Shown here piece after piece: positions 1 to 8,914 of a DNA stretch of 64,000 bases. The number at the start of each line of letters is the position of its first letter. Position 1 is the first letter of the stretch. The notes beneath the pieces are model-generated. The model worked only from the letters and a program-made list of their open reading frames with translations. It was not told the origin of the DNA and did no database searches. Location: assembly GCA_963757565.1 (NCBI GenBank), contig CAVWSB010000011.1, positions 2,356,001 to 2,420,000 on the forward strand, read 5' to 3'. Origin of the DNA: PALSA-894 sp963757565. GTDB lineage: Bacteria > Pseudomonadota > Alphaproteobacteria > Rhizobiales > Xanthobacteraceae. A program made the position numbers and the translations under genes.

Positions 1-1155
1 GCTGGCCCAGCTTCAGGCGACTTGGGCTCTGGTCCTTTGGGCTCTGGTCCTTTGGGTTCGGCCGTTTTGAGGTCGGGCTTCCTGGTCTCTGTCGCTCTGA
101 CCTCGGGTGCGCTCACCTCTGGTATTTTTGCTGCTGATGCTTTTACTTCCGGTGCTTTGGCTTCCGCGATCTTGGCTTCCGGGGCTTTCGGCTCGGTCGT
201 TTTGCCGGCAGTGATCTTTTGGGTTGCCGATTTGGTCTCGGGCGGCTTTGAATTGATGGGTCGTTGCGGGGGCGACGTTTCGGCGCGGGGCGCCGCTGGC
301 TCGGGCTTTTCCGGAGCCCTCTCGCCGCGCGTGCCGATCGGAAGCACGTCGACGACGTAGTTATTGTCCTCGCGGAATGTGCGGACGTCCACCTTACCGA
401 TAAAGTCGAAGCGCACCGTGACGCTTCCGGCTCCGGTCTGTGTGTCGATCGCGGAGATCGTCGGCGGCAAGGCGGCTTGCGCGTCGGCGAGATCGACCTT
501 GATCGGGGCTTCGAACTTGAAGGTCATCTGATCGTCGGTGCGATCGGCCGAGACCGAGATCAACGCCGGCAGGGGAAAGGTGTAGCGTGCGAATGTCGGC
601 TGCACTCCGACGCGCACGCGCACTGGCGGTAATGCCCGCTGCTGTGCGCCGAGCAGTTTTTGCCGCGCGTTCTTCTCCGCATCGCGAGCGCGCCGTGCGA
701 GGTCCTCGACCACCTCCTGCGGCAGGCCGGGGGGCAACCCGCTCCAGCCTTCCGGCAAGAGATCGACGAACAGCTTTTCGCCGGCCGCCATCGTATTGAC
801 AGTGACCTTGCGATTGAGCGCGAGGCGTACGCCCTGCCCGTCCGGATCGCGCCGCGCCGCGCCGACATAAGCCGCGGCGGCGAGCGGGATATTGTCGACC
901 GCGATCTCCACCGGAGTTCTTGAACGCGACGATCAAGATGCCGTTGTTCAGCCGCACGTCCGCGTCTGTATCTTCCGAGAGCGTGAAAACAAACCGCGCA
1001 TAGCCACCGGCGGTCGATACCGCGACCTCACCCTTCACCGGCGCTGCGCCGGCAGGCGACGACAAGACCAGGAGCAAAGCGACGAGCGACAGCCGTTGCG
1101 GCAGGGCGACCAACACCGACATGCGCAGCGCAGCACGCCGCAACCGCGCGTTCAC
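1..1155 (-). CDS. Exported repeat-rich motility-cluster protein (partial, frameshifted)
   Basis: The gene reads leftward and runs off the window edge, so at least 384 codons are present. The N-terminus has a hydrophobic signal segment ending in SSPAGAAP. After about residue 80 the frame breaks near 912-922: the sense continues one base over as PVEIAVDNIPLAAAAYV, then a beta-rich domain with DVRLNNG and VRFDFIGKVDVR motifs, and a long low-complexity Pro/Glu/Ala/Lys tail (EPKGPEPKSPEA repeats) at 1-330. Large exported proteins with this N-terminus and C-terminal tetratricopeptide repeats sit beside motE in Rhizobiales flagellar clusters. That family match is from memory, and the TPR part would lie outside the window. 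Its biochemical role is unknown; context implies motility. The break is probably a sequencing indel. Confidence 0.7.
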
Positions 1156-1303
1156 GCGGGCCTTGAGCGCGCTTCATCGTGATTGATCTGGCCGCCATCC
1201 CCGCCCGCTCAAACCATTGCGGCGAAAGCCTAGATTGGCGCGTTTAACGCTGGATTAACCGTCTGCGATAACCTCATCAGGATTTATCCCAGGGTGGCCG
1301 CTT

Positions 1304-2197
1304 TTAGGACTTGTTCGGCCGACCTTCGATCTTGGGAAGCTCGGCCGGCACCTGAGCCTTGTCGACTGCGCCGGACCGGTTCGCGATCTCGATTGTGAGG
1401 CGTTCGGCGACTTCCGGCGACATCAGCCCAAGAATGTCCGACATCCGCCGCGGATTCATCGCGTTCACCAGCTCAATCAGGACCCGCATGTTCAATCGGT
1501 CGAAGACCTTGGCGGCGTCCTTGGCCTTCATGTTTTCATACATGCTGACAAGGCTCTTGAACTTGCTCGCCTCTTCCTCGTCTTTCTTGCTGGAGACGCC
1601 GGTGATGCGCGCCTCCGTCTCTTTCAGCTCCTGCAGGCGTTGTTCGATGCGTTTTTCGGCCGCTTTCAGCAGGTTTTCGCGCACGTCCATCTCGCGCGCC
1701 TGTGTGTCCAGGTCCTGACGACGCTGTTGCAGGCTCTCAAGCACAGCGCGCTCGCCCGGCGAGAGGCCCGGCTTCACGATGTCGGCCGGCGGCGTCGTGG
1801 AGATATCAGGGGATGCGGCCTTCTCGCCGGCAGGTGCGCCGTGCCCGGATTTCTCCGGTGCGGGAGCCCCATGTCCGCCAGACTCCGCGGCCGGCGCAGC
1901 CGCCTCCTTTTTTGGCGCGACGGAGCCCGTGTATTCGGGCGGACCGTAAATGTCCTGCAGCCAGGATCGCGCGGGCGCGGCATTTCCAACAGGTGAGATA
2001 TCCTCCAGCGGCGCGGGCGGCGGCATGGAAAAATCAGCAGTCTTTGGCCGCTCGCCGAGCCCTTGTGCCAGCGCGACATGCGTGGCGATGAGCGAGGAGC
2101 CACCCTGAACAACGATCGAAGAAATCTTCAGCAAGAACAGCGCGGCCGCCGCAAGGGCGACGACCGGAATGAGCCGAAGATCGCGCAGCAGGTGCAT
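1304..2197 (-). CDS. motE: MotE-like flagellar motor chaperone
   Basis: This 297-residue protein has one N-terminal membrane segment (about residues 9-30), a Pro/Ala-rich linker, a charged coiled coil (about 150-210, with RQDLDTQAREMD), and a C-terminal MgtE-N/FliG-like domain (SMYENMKAKDAAKVFDRL, NPRRMSDILGLMSPE). In Sinorhizobium MotE is a periplasmic protein that stabilises MotC, so it serves the motor rather than the export apparatus. Its ATG overlaps the stop of the DUF6468 gene (TGATG), so the two are translationally coupled in the fliL-fliM-DUF6468-motE run. No frame damage is seen. The call is secure at family level. Confidence 0.85.
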   Translation of the reverse strand: MHLLRDLRLIPVVALAAAALFLLKISSIVVQGGSSLIATHVALAQGLGERPKTADFSMPPPAPLEDISPVGNAAPARSWLQDIYGPPEYTGSVAPKKEAAAPAAESGGHGAPAPEKSGHGAPAGEKAASPDISTTPPADIVKPGLSPGERAVLESLQQRRQDLDTQAREMDVRENLLKAAEKRIEQRLQELKETEARITGVSSKKDEEEASKFKSLVSMYENMKAKDAAKVFDRLNMRVLIELVNAMNPRRMSDILGLMSPEVAERLTIEIANRSGAVDKAQVPAELPKIEGRPNKS

Positions 2198-2649
2198 CAG
2201 GCCGCCTGGTTCATGCGATGGCGCGCGCGTGCCGCAAACTTGGCGGCGGCCTGCGCGGTCGCGTGCGCGTCGTGACTTGGCTGAGGCGGCGTCGCGATGG
2301 CCGCGGGCGCAGCCTGCGGGGTGCGCGCCGCGACCGTGATTTGTGCAAGCTGACCAAGGATATGCCGGCCACTCTCAAGCTGTCGCGCGAGCTCGCCTGC
2401 AAGCACATCGCCGTCGCGCAGTCGCTCGCTCAGATTCTGGTCGCAATCGCGTACCGTCAACTTGAGCCCGGCGATCGCGCGTTCTGCGATTTCGGTCGCG
2501 GTGATCAGTTCCGAGATGGTGGCCTTGAGCGCCTGTTCGTCAGCCCGCAATTTCTTCAAACGCTTGTTGAGCACAACGCAGAAGATGATTGTAAGCATGA
2601 GCAAAACAGCAACCAGACATTCAACCGCCAATCCGAATCCAGGGTTCAT
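2197..2649 (-). CDS. DUF6468 membrane protein of the fliM operon
   Basis: This is a 150-residue protein with one N-terminal transmembrane helix (about residues 8-27), a following helical coiled-coil region (residues 30-110) and an Ala/Pro-rich tail. DUF6468 proteins occur almost only between fliM and motE in Rhizobiales, but no mechanism is established. The start ATG overlaps the fliM stop as ATGA, and its own stop overlaps the motE start, so three genes are tightly coupled. A structural or assembly role at the motor is inferred from context only. Confidence 0.8.
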   Translation of the reverse strand: MNPGFGLAVECLVAVLLMLTIIFCVVLNKRLKKLRADEQALKATISELITATEIAERAIAGLKLTVRDCDQNLSERLRDGDVLAGELARQLESGRHILGQLAQITVAARTPQAAPAAIATPPQPSHDAHATAQAAAKFAARARHRMNQAA

Positions 2650-3866
2650 TGTGCATCCATCCGGTTCGAGGACTGGTCCGCCATTTCGAACATGGCGAAC
2701 GTGGTTTCCGGCTTGCGCAACGGCTTGACGACGCGCACCGCGACCTTGTCGCCGACGCGGCCCATGCGGCCTTCGGTCAGCGCCACGTCGCCGCAGCGCA
2801 CGGTAACCAGTGCGTCGGGCTTGAGATCGAGCGTCAGCGTGTCACCGACGTCGAGCGACATCAGTTGCCTCAGCGGCACTTCAGCTTCGTAGAGCACCGC
2901 TTCGACATCGATCGAGGCCTGCCCGATCTCGGTCGCCAGATGCCCTTCCCAGACCTGATCGCGGCCGAACTTCTCGCCCATGAACATCTGCAACAGCACG
3001 TCGCGGATCGGTTCGATGGTTGCATACGGCAGCAGCAGTTCGATCGTGCCGCCGCGATCCTCCATGTCGATGCGCAGCCGAACCAAGATTGCGGCATTCG
3101 CCGGGCGCGTGATCGCGGCAAATCGCGGATTGGTCTCGAGCCGGTCGATGCTGAACTTGACCGGCGAAAGCGGGCGGAAGGCGACCTCGGCATCGGCCAG
3201 CACCACCTCGACCATGCGCTTCACCAAGCTGGTCTCGATGGTGGTGTAGGGCCGGCCCTCGATGCGGATCGCGGCCTGTCCGCGCCGCCCACCGAGCAGA
3301 ACGTCGATGATCGAGTAGATCAGCGAGGAGTCGACCGTGAACAAGCCGAAATTGTCCCACTCCTCGGCTTTGAACACCGTGAGAATGGCGGGCAGCGGAA
3401 TGGAATTGAGATAGTCGCCGAAGCGCACCGATGTAATGCGGTCGAGCGAAACCTCGACGTTGTCGGAGGTGAAGTTGCGCAGCGATGTCGTCATCAGCCG
3501 CACAAGGCGGTCGAAGACGATTTCGAGCATCGGCAGGCGCTCGTAGGAGACCATCGCGGAGTCGATGATCGCCCGAATGCCCGAATTCTCGTTGAGCGTG
3601 ATATCGGCGAGATTGAAGCCGAGCAGGCTGTCGATCTCATCCTGATTGAGGATTCGCTCGGCGCCGCCCTTGTTGCCGGCCTGGATGAATTGCCCGCCGT
3701 CCTCGACCATGGCCGCCCACTGGGAGGCCATCTCGTCGTCGCCGGCTCCCGTGCCGTCGCCCGCTCCCGCTCCGTCTGCGTCGGCCGACGCGCCGCCCTT
3801 CGGCGGCACGCCCTGCTCGGCGAGCGCTTCCCCCCAGTCGGCGTCGAGATCTTCCTGGTCTGCCAT
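2646..3866 (-). CDS. fliM: Flagellar motor switch protein FliM
   Basis: FliM (406 aa) forms the C-ring with FliG and FliN, binds CheY-P and controls rotation direction. The LNQDEIDSLLGF motif, usually at the extreme N-terminus, sits at residues 72-83 after an acidic Ala/Gly-rich extension holding two similar Trp-containing stretches (LDADWGEALAEQG and MASQWAAMVEDGG). The CheC-like middle domain (MLEIVFDRLVRLMTTSLRNF and following) and a C-terminal SpoA domain (VPLRQLMSLDVGDTLTLDL) are complete. It starts three bases after the fliL stop and overlaps the DUF6468 start. The extended N-terminus appears usual for alphaproteobacterial FliM. Confidence 0.95.
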   Translation of the reverse strand: MADQEDLDADWGEALAEQGVPPKGGASADADGAGAGDGTGAGDDEMASQWAAMVEDGGQFIQAGNKGGAERILNQDEIDSLLGFNLADITLNENSGIRAIIDSAMVSYERLPMLEIVFDRLVRLMTTSLRNFTSDNVEVSLDRITSVRFGDYLNSIPLPAILTVFKAEEWDNFGLFTVDSSLIYSIIDVLLGGRRGQAAIRIEGRPYTTIETSLVKRMVEVVLADAEVAFRPLSPVKFSIDRLETNPRFAAITRPANAAILVRLRIDMEDRGGTIELLLPYATIEPIRDVLLQMFMGEKFGRDQVWEGHLATEIGQASIDVEAVLYEAEVPLRQLMSLDVGDTLTLDLKPDALVTVRCGDVALTEGRMGRVGDKVAVRVVKPLRKPETTFAMFEMADQSSNRMDAQ

Positions 3867-3868
3867 GG

Positions 3869-4405
3869 CTATTGAACGACGATTTCCTTGAACAGCACCG
3901 CATTGATGCGGCTCGGGGCGACCGCGAGGTTGACGCGCCGGGTCAGTTCATCGCGCACGCGGTACAGACCCGCGGACCCCTCGAGATCGCTCGATCGCAT
4001 CTCGCGCAAATAGGTTTGGAAGGAGTCGAGCACGCGCGGCATCACCGGCTTGATCGCTTCGGCGATTTTCTCATCGGCGACTTCGAGGACGATCTTGGCC
4101 TTGAGGTAGTGCGCCTGACCGTTGCCGCCCGAGAGATTGACCAGCACGTCCGGCATGTCGAGGAAGGACGGCGGCTTTGCAACGACCGCTGCTGTCTTCT
4201 CCTCCGTGTGCTCCTTGCCGGAGAAGAGGAAGAACCACGCCCCGCCTCCGCCACCACCAAGCGCCAGCACCGCGCCGAGCACGATGATGATGAGCTTTTT
4301 GGACAGGAAGCCCTTTTTCGGCGCGGCGGCTGCACCTTCTGCGCCCTCCGGGGCGTCGGCCTCCGGCGCGCCAGCCTCGGCGTCCGCCTTTTTTTTCTTT
4401 GCCAT
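3869..4405 (-). CDS. fliL: Flagellar basal body-associated protein FliL
   Basis: FliL is an inner-membrane protein that surrounds the stator and supports torque. The chosen ATG gives MAKKKK, a Lys/Ala-rich cytoplasmic tail, one transmembrane helix with a poly-Gly stretch (about residues 37-62), and the periplasmic FliL domain ending LTRRVNLAVAPSRINAVLF. The open frame extends ten codons upstream to another ATG at 4435, but the inner start follows an AGGA motif and begins with the basic run typical of the family. It is the first gene of the minus-strand motor operon and is divergent from flgF. Confidence 0.92.
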   Translation of the reverse strand: MAKKKKADAEAGAPEADAPEGAEGAAAAPKKGFLSKKLIIIVLGAVLALGGGGGGAWFFLFSGKEHTEEKTAAVVAKPPSFLDMPDVLVNLSGGNGQAHYLKAKIVLEVADEKIAEAIKPVMPRVLDSFQTYLREMRSSDLEGSAGLYRVRDELTRRVNLAVAPSRINAVLFKEIVVQ

Positions 4406-4612
4406 TCGTGTCCTGCGCGGCCCAAAGGCCGGCACCCGAGAGAAATCCCGGCGCGAGCGCGCCTTCTCGTCTCAAGCTAGGTTCCGAATGGTTAATGATT
4501 GCTTTCCAGGTAGGAAAAAACTGCCGGGTGACAAGGACATAGCGGCGCTTTCTGCCGCCACGAAGCGCGGCTTGAAAAGCCTAAACCACTGATTAACCAT
4601 GATTTTCCCAAG

Positions 4613-4628
4613 TGGCACAGCGGCTGCA
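4613..4628 (+). promoter_or_regulatory. Sigma-54 (-24/-12) promoter upstream of flgF
   Basis: TGGCACAGCGGCTGCA matches the RpoN consensus TGGCAC-N5-TTGCA at the invariant GG and GC pairs with correct spacing. It lies about 105 bases before the flgF ATG in the divergent fliL/flgF gap. In Caulobacter and relatives such promoters drive rod, ring and hook genes under FlbD and FliX. Confidence 0.65.
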
Positions 4629-4732
4629 AAGCTCTGCCCGTACCGCCCAGCCTTGGGAGAGGCGAACGGTACGCAAGGATACGGACCCGCCTGGGAGGGC
4701 GACGCCGTATCGCACATTGGGGAGCTTGACCG

Positions 4733-5500
4733 ATGGAGAATACATCTCTCGTCGGACTGTCGCGCCAGATCGCGCTTCAGCGCGAACTGGACGTGGTCGC
4801 GAACAACATCGCGAACCTGAATACCACCGGCTACAAGGCCGACAGCACGGTCTTCCACGAATACCTGATGCCAGTTGCGCGCTCGGGCGCGTTCAGCGGC
4901 AACGATCGTCAGGTCTCATTCGTGCACGACCGCGCGACCTGGATCGACCTGAGCCAGGGGCCGGTCGAGCAGACCGGCAATCCGCTCGATGTTGCGATCA
5001 GCGGCAACGCCTTCCTCACGGTGCAAACGCCCGGCGGCGAGCGCTACACGCGCAACGGCGCGATGCAGATCAACGGTCAGGGCCAACTCGTCACCTCGGA
5101 AGGTCTGCAGGTTGTCGGTCAAAGCGGCCCTATCGTGTTCCAGCCGACCGACCATGACATCTCGATCGGCATCGACGGCACGATCTCGGTGCGCGAGGGC
5201 CAGAACACCATCGACGCACAACGCGGCAAGCTCAAGCTCGCAAGCTTCGCCCGACCGCAACTGCTGCAGAAGGACGGCACCTCGACCTACGCACCGCCGG
5301 CCGGTGTCACAGCCCAAGAGGTGCCTGCCGGCGTGCGCGTCAATCAAGGCGTGATCGAGAAATCGAACGTGAAGAGCGTCATGGAGATGACGCGCATGGT
5401 CGAAATCACGCGCGCCTACACGCAGATTGCCGGCGTGCTGCAGAACCAGAGCGACATGCGCAAGACGGCAATCGACAAGCTCGCCGACGTCCCGGCCTAA
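4733..5500 (+). CDS. flgF: Flagellar proximal rod protein FlgF
   Basis: FlgF (255 aa) is a proximal rod subunit of the basal body. The N-terminal heptad region carries the rod/hook signature (VVANNIANLNTTGYKAD, residues 23-39) and the C-terminal flg_bbr helix is present (MEMTRMVEITRAYTQIAGVL). The central domain has the DVAISGNAFLTVQTP and YTRNGAMQIN strands shared with FlgG. The ATG follows a GGGGAGC motif. It heads the flgF-flgG-flgA-flgH run and is separated from flgG by about 20 bases. A sigma-54 promoter lies upstream. Confidence 0.95.
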   Translation: MENTSLVGLSRQIALQRELDVVANNIANLNTTGYKADSTVFHEYLMPVARSGAFSGNDRQVSFVHDRATWIDLSQGPVEQTGNPLDVAISGNAFLTVQTPGGERYTRNGAMQINGQGQLVTSEGLQVVGQSGPIVFQPTDHDISIGIDGTISVREGQNTIDAQRGKLKLASFARPQLLQKDGTSTYAPPAGVTAQEVPAGVRVNQGVIEKSNVKSVMEMTRMVEITRAYTQIAGVLQNQSDMRKTAIDKLADVPA

Positions 5501-5523
5501 AGCGGCATAGCAAGGAACAGATC

Positions 5524-6312
5524 ATGCGAGCTCTTCACACCGCCGCCACCGGAATGATGGCGCAGGAACTCAACGTTCAAGTCATCTCGAACAACATCGC
5601 GAACATGCGCACCACCGGCTACAAGCGCCAGCGTGCGGAATTCCAGGACCTGCTCTACGAGCATGTCCGCCGTGTCGGGACGCAGACCTCCGATCAGGGC
5701 AACCAGTTGCCGGCCGGCGTCGAACTCGGCGCGGGCGTCAAGACCGTGGGCACGCCCCGCCTGATGACGCAGGGCACCTTGGTGCAGACCGGGAAAGATT
5801 ACGACATCGCGATCCGCGGCGAAGGCTTCTTCCAGATCACGCTACCCGATGGCCGTACCGCCTACTCGCGCGACGGATCGTTCGAACTCGACTCGCAAGG
5901 CCGCATGGTGACCGCGCAGGGCAACGTGCTCAGCCCGGGCTTGACGATCCCGCCGAATTCGACCGGCGTGACGATCAGCGCGCAGGGCCAGGTTCAGGCA
6001 GCGATCCCCGGATCGACGACACCAACGGTGGTGGGGCAGATCCAGCTCGCGATGTTCGTCAACAAGGCAGGCCTCCAGGGCATCGGCGATAACCTCTATC
6101 TCGAGACACCCTCCTCAGGCGCACCGCAGGTCGGCAATCCCAACCAGGATGCGTTCGGCAATTTGCAGCAGGGCAATCTGGAGCAAGCCAACGTCGAAGC
6201 GGTGAGCGAAATCTCCGACCTGATCGCCGCGCAGCGCGCATACGAGATGAACGCCAAGGTTATCACGGCGACCGACCAGATGTTGCAGTCGGCCTCGCAG
6301 ATGCTGCGCTGA
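5524..6312 (+). CDS. flgG: Flagellar distal rod protein FlgG
   Basis: FlgG (262 aa) forms the distal rod that passes through the P and L rings. It has the N-terminal signature NNIANMRTTGYKRQRAEFQD, the central DYDIAIRGEGFFQI and YSRDGSFELDSQGR strands, and the C-terminal helix EISDLIAAQRAYEMNAKVI typical of FlgG. Length is normal for the family. The start follows AAGGAACAG. It sits 12 bases before flgA, consistent with one transcript. Confidence 0.97.
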   Translation: MRALHTAATGMMAQELNVQVISNNIANMRTTGYKRQRAEFQDLLYEHVRRVGTQTSDQGNQLPAGVELGAGVKTVGTPRLMTQGTLVQTGKDYDIAIRGEGFFQITLPDGRTAYSRDGSFELDSQGRMVTAQGNVLSPGLTIPPNSTGVTISAQGQVQAAIPGSTTPTVVGQIQLAMFVNKAGLQGIGDNLYLETPSSGAPQVGNPNQDAFGNLQQGNLEQANVEAVSEISDLIAAQRAYEMNAKVITATDQMLQSASQMLR

Positions 6313-6324
6313 GGGAAAGCAACA

Positions 6325-7306
6325 ATGAAAACCGCCCTCTCCTTCCTCGTGCTCGCGCTGGCTGCGACCCCCGCCGCCGCGCAGATCACAGGCTCGACCG
6401 GCCTCGCAACGGTGCGCCTGAAGCCGCAAGTGACGGTTGCGGGCGACATCGTGCGCATCGGCGATCTGATCGAGAACGCGGGCCTTGCAGCAAACACGCC
6501 GGTGTTCCGTGCGCCCGATCTGGGTCAGACGGGTGTGGTTCCGGTCGCCGACGTGATCGATGCGGTGCGTCCTTACGGGATCGTCGGTCTCGATCCGGCC
6601 GGGCTGAGCGAAGTCTCGGTGACGCATGCAAGCCGCAGGATTTCAGCCGAGGATATCGAGAAGCGCATCGCCTCGGCGTTGACCGCGCGCTCGGCCATCG
6701 GCAAGCCCGAGAGCCTGAAGATCAACTTCGATCGCGAGGTATCGCCAATCGAACTGGTCGTGACATCGGCGGCAGAACCCGCGCTGACGCGTGTCGCCTA
6801 CGACAAACCAAGCGGACGCTTCGACATTACGTTTGAGCTTGCCGCCACACGTACCCAATGGCGCTACACCGGCAGTGCATTCGAGACGGTTGAAGCCGCA
6901 GTTGCCGCGCACGCCATCGGCCGCGGCGACATCCTCAAGCAAAACGACATCGTTATTGAGCGTCGGCCGAAGAGCGAATTTACGTCCGAGACGCCTGCGC
7001 GGACGTCCGATGTCGTCGGGCTTGCAGCGCGGGGCGCTCTGCGCGCCGGGCAAACGCTGCGCAGCGCTGACCTCATGAAACCCGAAGTCGTGAAAAAGAA
7101 CGACATGGTGCTGCTCCACTACGAAGTGCCCGGCATCGTGTTGACGATGCGCGGTCAGGCGACAGAAGTCAGGCACCGAGGGCGACATCGTGAACGTACT
7201 GAACGTGCAGTCGAAGCGCGTCATCCAGGGCATCGTCACCGGTCCCGGCCGCGTCACGATCCTGAGCCCAACCACCGCGCGGGTTGCCACCGCTTCCCAG
7301 GACTGA
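6325..7306 (+). CDS. flgA: P-ring assembly chaperone FlgA (frameshifted near C-terminus)
   Basis: FlgA is a periplasmic chaperone for FlgI polymerisation into the P ring. A signal peptide (residues 1-20, ending AAAQI) is followed by the SAF-domain region (FETVEAAVAAHAIGRGDIL and AARGALRAGQTLR). After MRGQATE the frame breaks at about 7166-7173, where one extra base replaces the expected Ala codon. The true C-terminus (GTEGDIVNVLNVQSKRVIQG, then VTGPGRVTILSPTTARVATASQD) continues one frame over and stops at 7304-7306. Read uncorrected, the frame runs on through flgH. With the correction the length (about 326 aa) and ending are normal, so a sequencing indel is the best explanation. Confidence 0.88.
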
Positions 7307-7326
7307 GTGAACCAAAAGTGAGCGTC

Positions 7327-8076
7327 ATGCCGGATACATCGCGTTTGCCAGCCACTCTCGCCATCGTTCTCGTCTCGGGGTTTCTCGGAAGCTGCTCCGC
7401 CCTCGACCGCCTCAAGAGCGTCGGTGAAAAACCCGAACTGTCGTCGATCGAGAACCCGACGGCGCAGCCCGGCTACAAGCCGGTGCAGATGCCGATGCCG
7501 GCGCCGCAATCGGCGGTCTATAATCCAAACTCGCTGTGGCGAAACGGCTCGCGCGCGTTCTTCAAGGATCAGCGCGCCATGCAGGTCGGCGACATCCTGA
7601 CCGTCGTAGTGAAGATCTCCGACAACGCCACGATCGCCAATGAGACCCAGCGCAGCCGCGCCAGCAAGGAAGACTCCGGCATTACGGATTTCGCCGGGAG
7701 CAAGCTCTTGAGCGGCAAGGCCGCACAAATGCTGCCCGGACGCCTGCTGACCGCGGACGGCACCTCGTCGACAGACAACAAAGGCTCGGTGAACCGCCAG
7801 GAAGCCCTGCTGACCAACGTGGCGGCGGTGGTCACTCAGGTTCTGCCCAACGGCAATCTTGTGGTCGAAGGCAAACAGGAGATCCGCGTCAATTTCGAAA
7901 TCCGCGAACTGATTGTCGCCGGCATCGTCCGGCCAGAGGACATCCAGAGCGACAACACCATCAATTCGACCAAGATCGCGCAGGCCCGCATCGCTTATGG
8001 CGGACGCGGCCAGATCAGCGATGTCCAGCAGCCGCGCTACGGCCAGCAGGTGCTGGATGTGCTGCTACCGTTCTGA
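7327..8076 (+). CDS. flgH: Flagellar L-ring protein FlgH
   Basis: FlgH (249 aa) is an outer-membrane lipoprotein forming the L ring. The N-terminal lipoprotein signal ends in GFLGSCSAL, with the acylated Cys near residue 23. The mature part carries the family blocks SLWRNGSRAFFKDQRAMQVG, ILTVVVKISDNATI and NLVVEGKQEIRVNFE, and ends GQQVLDVLLPF. The ATG at 7327 is preferred; a GTG three codons upstream is possible. It is the last gene of the flgFGAH run and is followed by a GC-rich hairpin. Confidence 0.95.
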   Translation: MPDTSRLPATLAIVLVSGFLGSCSALDRLKSVGEKPELSSIENPTAQPGYKPVQMPMPAPQSAVYNPNSLWRNGSRAFFKDQRAMQVGDILTVVVKISDNATIANETQRSRASKEDSGITDFAGSKLLSGKAAQMLPGRLLTADGTSSTDNKGSVNRQEALLTNVAAVVTQVLPNGNLVVEGKQEIRVNFEIRELIVAGIVRPEDIQSDNTINSTKIAQARIAYGGRGQISDVQQPRYGQQVLDVLLPF

Positions 8077-8178
8077 CGCGCATTAGCCTCGGAAAGAAGG
8101 AACCGGCTTTCGGAAAGTTGATGCGCGGCTAACCACCTCCCCGCCGCTCCGTCGTGCACAACGGAGCAGCGTCCAAAC

Positions 8179-8216
8179 GCGGCCCCCGGCTCTCCCCGCC
8201 GGGGGCCGCGTGCTTT
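8179..8216 (+). terminator. GC-rich hairpin after flgH
   Basis: GCGGCCCCCGG at 8179-8189 pairs perfectly with CCGGGGGCCGC at 8199-8209. The following T content is weak (GTGCTTTCTGT), so termination is likely but not certain. It lies between convergent flgH and dksA and could serve both strands. Confidence 0.5.
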
Positions 8217-8289
8217 CTGTGGGTAGGCCAACAAAATGGCCGGGGCATGCCCGGCCACCGATCCCTGAAATCGACCGTGCGTCGTGCGC

Positions 8290-8784
8290 TCAGTCGTCCC
8301 GATAAACGCGCTCGCGCCGCTCATGACGCTCCTGCGCCTCGATCGAGAGCGTCGCAATGGGGCGGGCTTCCAGCCGCTTGATCGAGATCGGTTCGCCGGT
8401 CTCCTCGCAGAAGCCGTAAGAACCATCGTCGATGCGCTGGATCGCGGCGTCGATCTTGGCAATCAGCTTGCGCTGCCGATCCCGCGCGCGCAATTCGATG
8501 GCGCGGTCGGTCTCGGAGGATGCCCGATCGGCGAGGTCTGGATGATTCTGGTTTTCGTCCTGAAGGTGCTGGAGCGTGTCGCGCGCTTCCTTAAGGATCT
8601 CGTCCTTCCAGAGCAGGAGCTTGGCGCGGAAATATTCGCGCTGGCGCTCGCCCATAAAGGGTTCCTTGTCGGAAGGGCGATAGCCGTTCAGGCCCTGGAG
8701 GGGTTTCTCGGAAAGCCGGTGGCCGTTTTTCTCGGTCACGCGCTGCTTTTTCTCTTTCTCCCGCAACATCCGCCGTGACTCCAT
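8290..8784 (-). CDS. dksA: DksA-type RNA polymerase regulator lacking the zinc finger
   Basis: DksA binds the RNA polymerase secondary channel and works with ppGpp. The coiled-coil region (FRAKLLLWKDEILKEARD, then LADRASSETDRAIELRARDR) includes the acidic tip. The globular end (DGSYGFCEETGEPISIKRLE, RPIATLSIEAQERHERRER) aligns with the C4 zinc finger, but only the first of the four cysteines remains, the others being T, S and A. Single-Cys DksA is known in other alphaproteobacteria and is functional. The listed start gives 164 aa; an inner start near MGERQREYF would give a shorter protein. It lies just downstream of fliX. Confidence 0.88.
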   Translation of the reverse strand: MESRRMLREKEKKQRVTEKNGHRLSEKPLQGLNGYRPSDKEPFMGERQREYFRAKLLLWKDEILKEARDTLQHLQDENQNHPDLADRASSETDRAIELRARDRQRKLIAKIDAAIQRIDDGSYGFCEETGEPISIKRLEARPIATLSIEAQERHERRERVYRDD

Positions 8785-8914
8785 GCACCCAACGCCGCAC
8801 CCCGCGCGGCGTGCTTATAGCTACCCGGTGACCGCCCGACAACAGCCAAGTCGGTCATCAGGACGACATGGAAAATATGCAGTGCGGCCTCGGCCGCATG
8901 TCAAAAAACATAGA

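Noticed and set aside
2649..3875. 408-codon plus-strand frame antisense to fliM
   Set aside because: It is a high-GC shadow of fliM, with His/Arg/Asp-rich composition and no domain.
6325..8076. Single 583-codon frame reading as a FlgA-FlgH fusion
   Set aside because: The middle segment after MRGQATE is not FlgA sequence, and the correct FlgA ending lies one base over and stops at 7306. FlgH has its own lipoprotein start. The fusion is an artefact of a frameshift.
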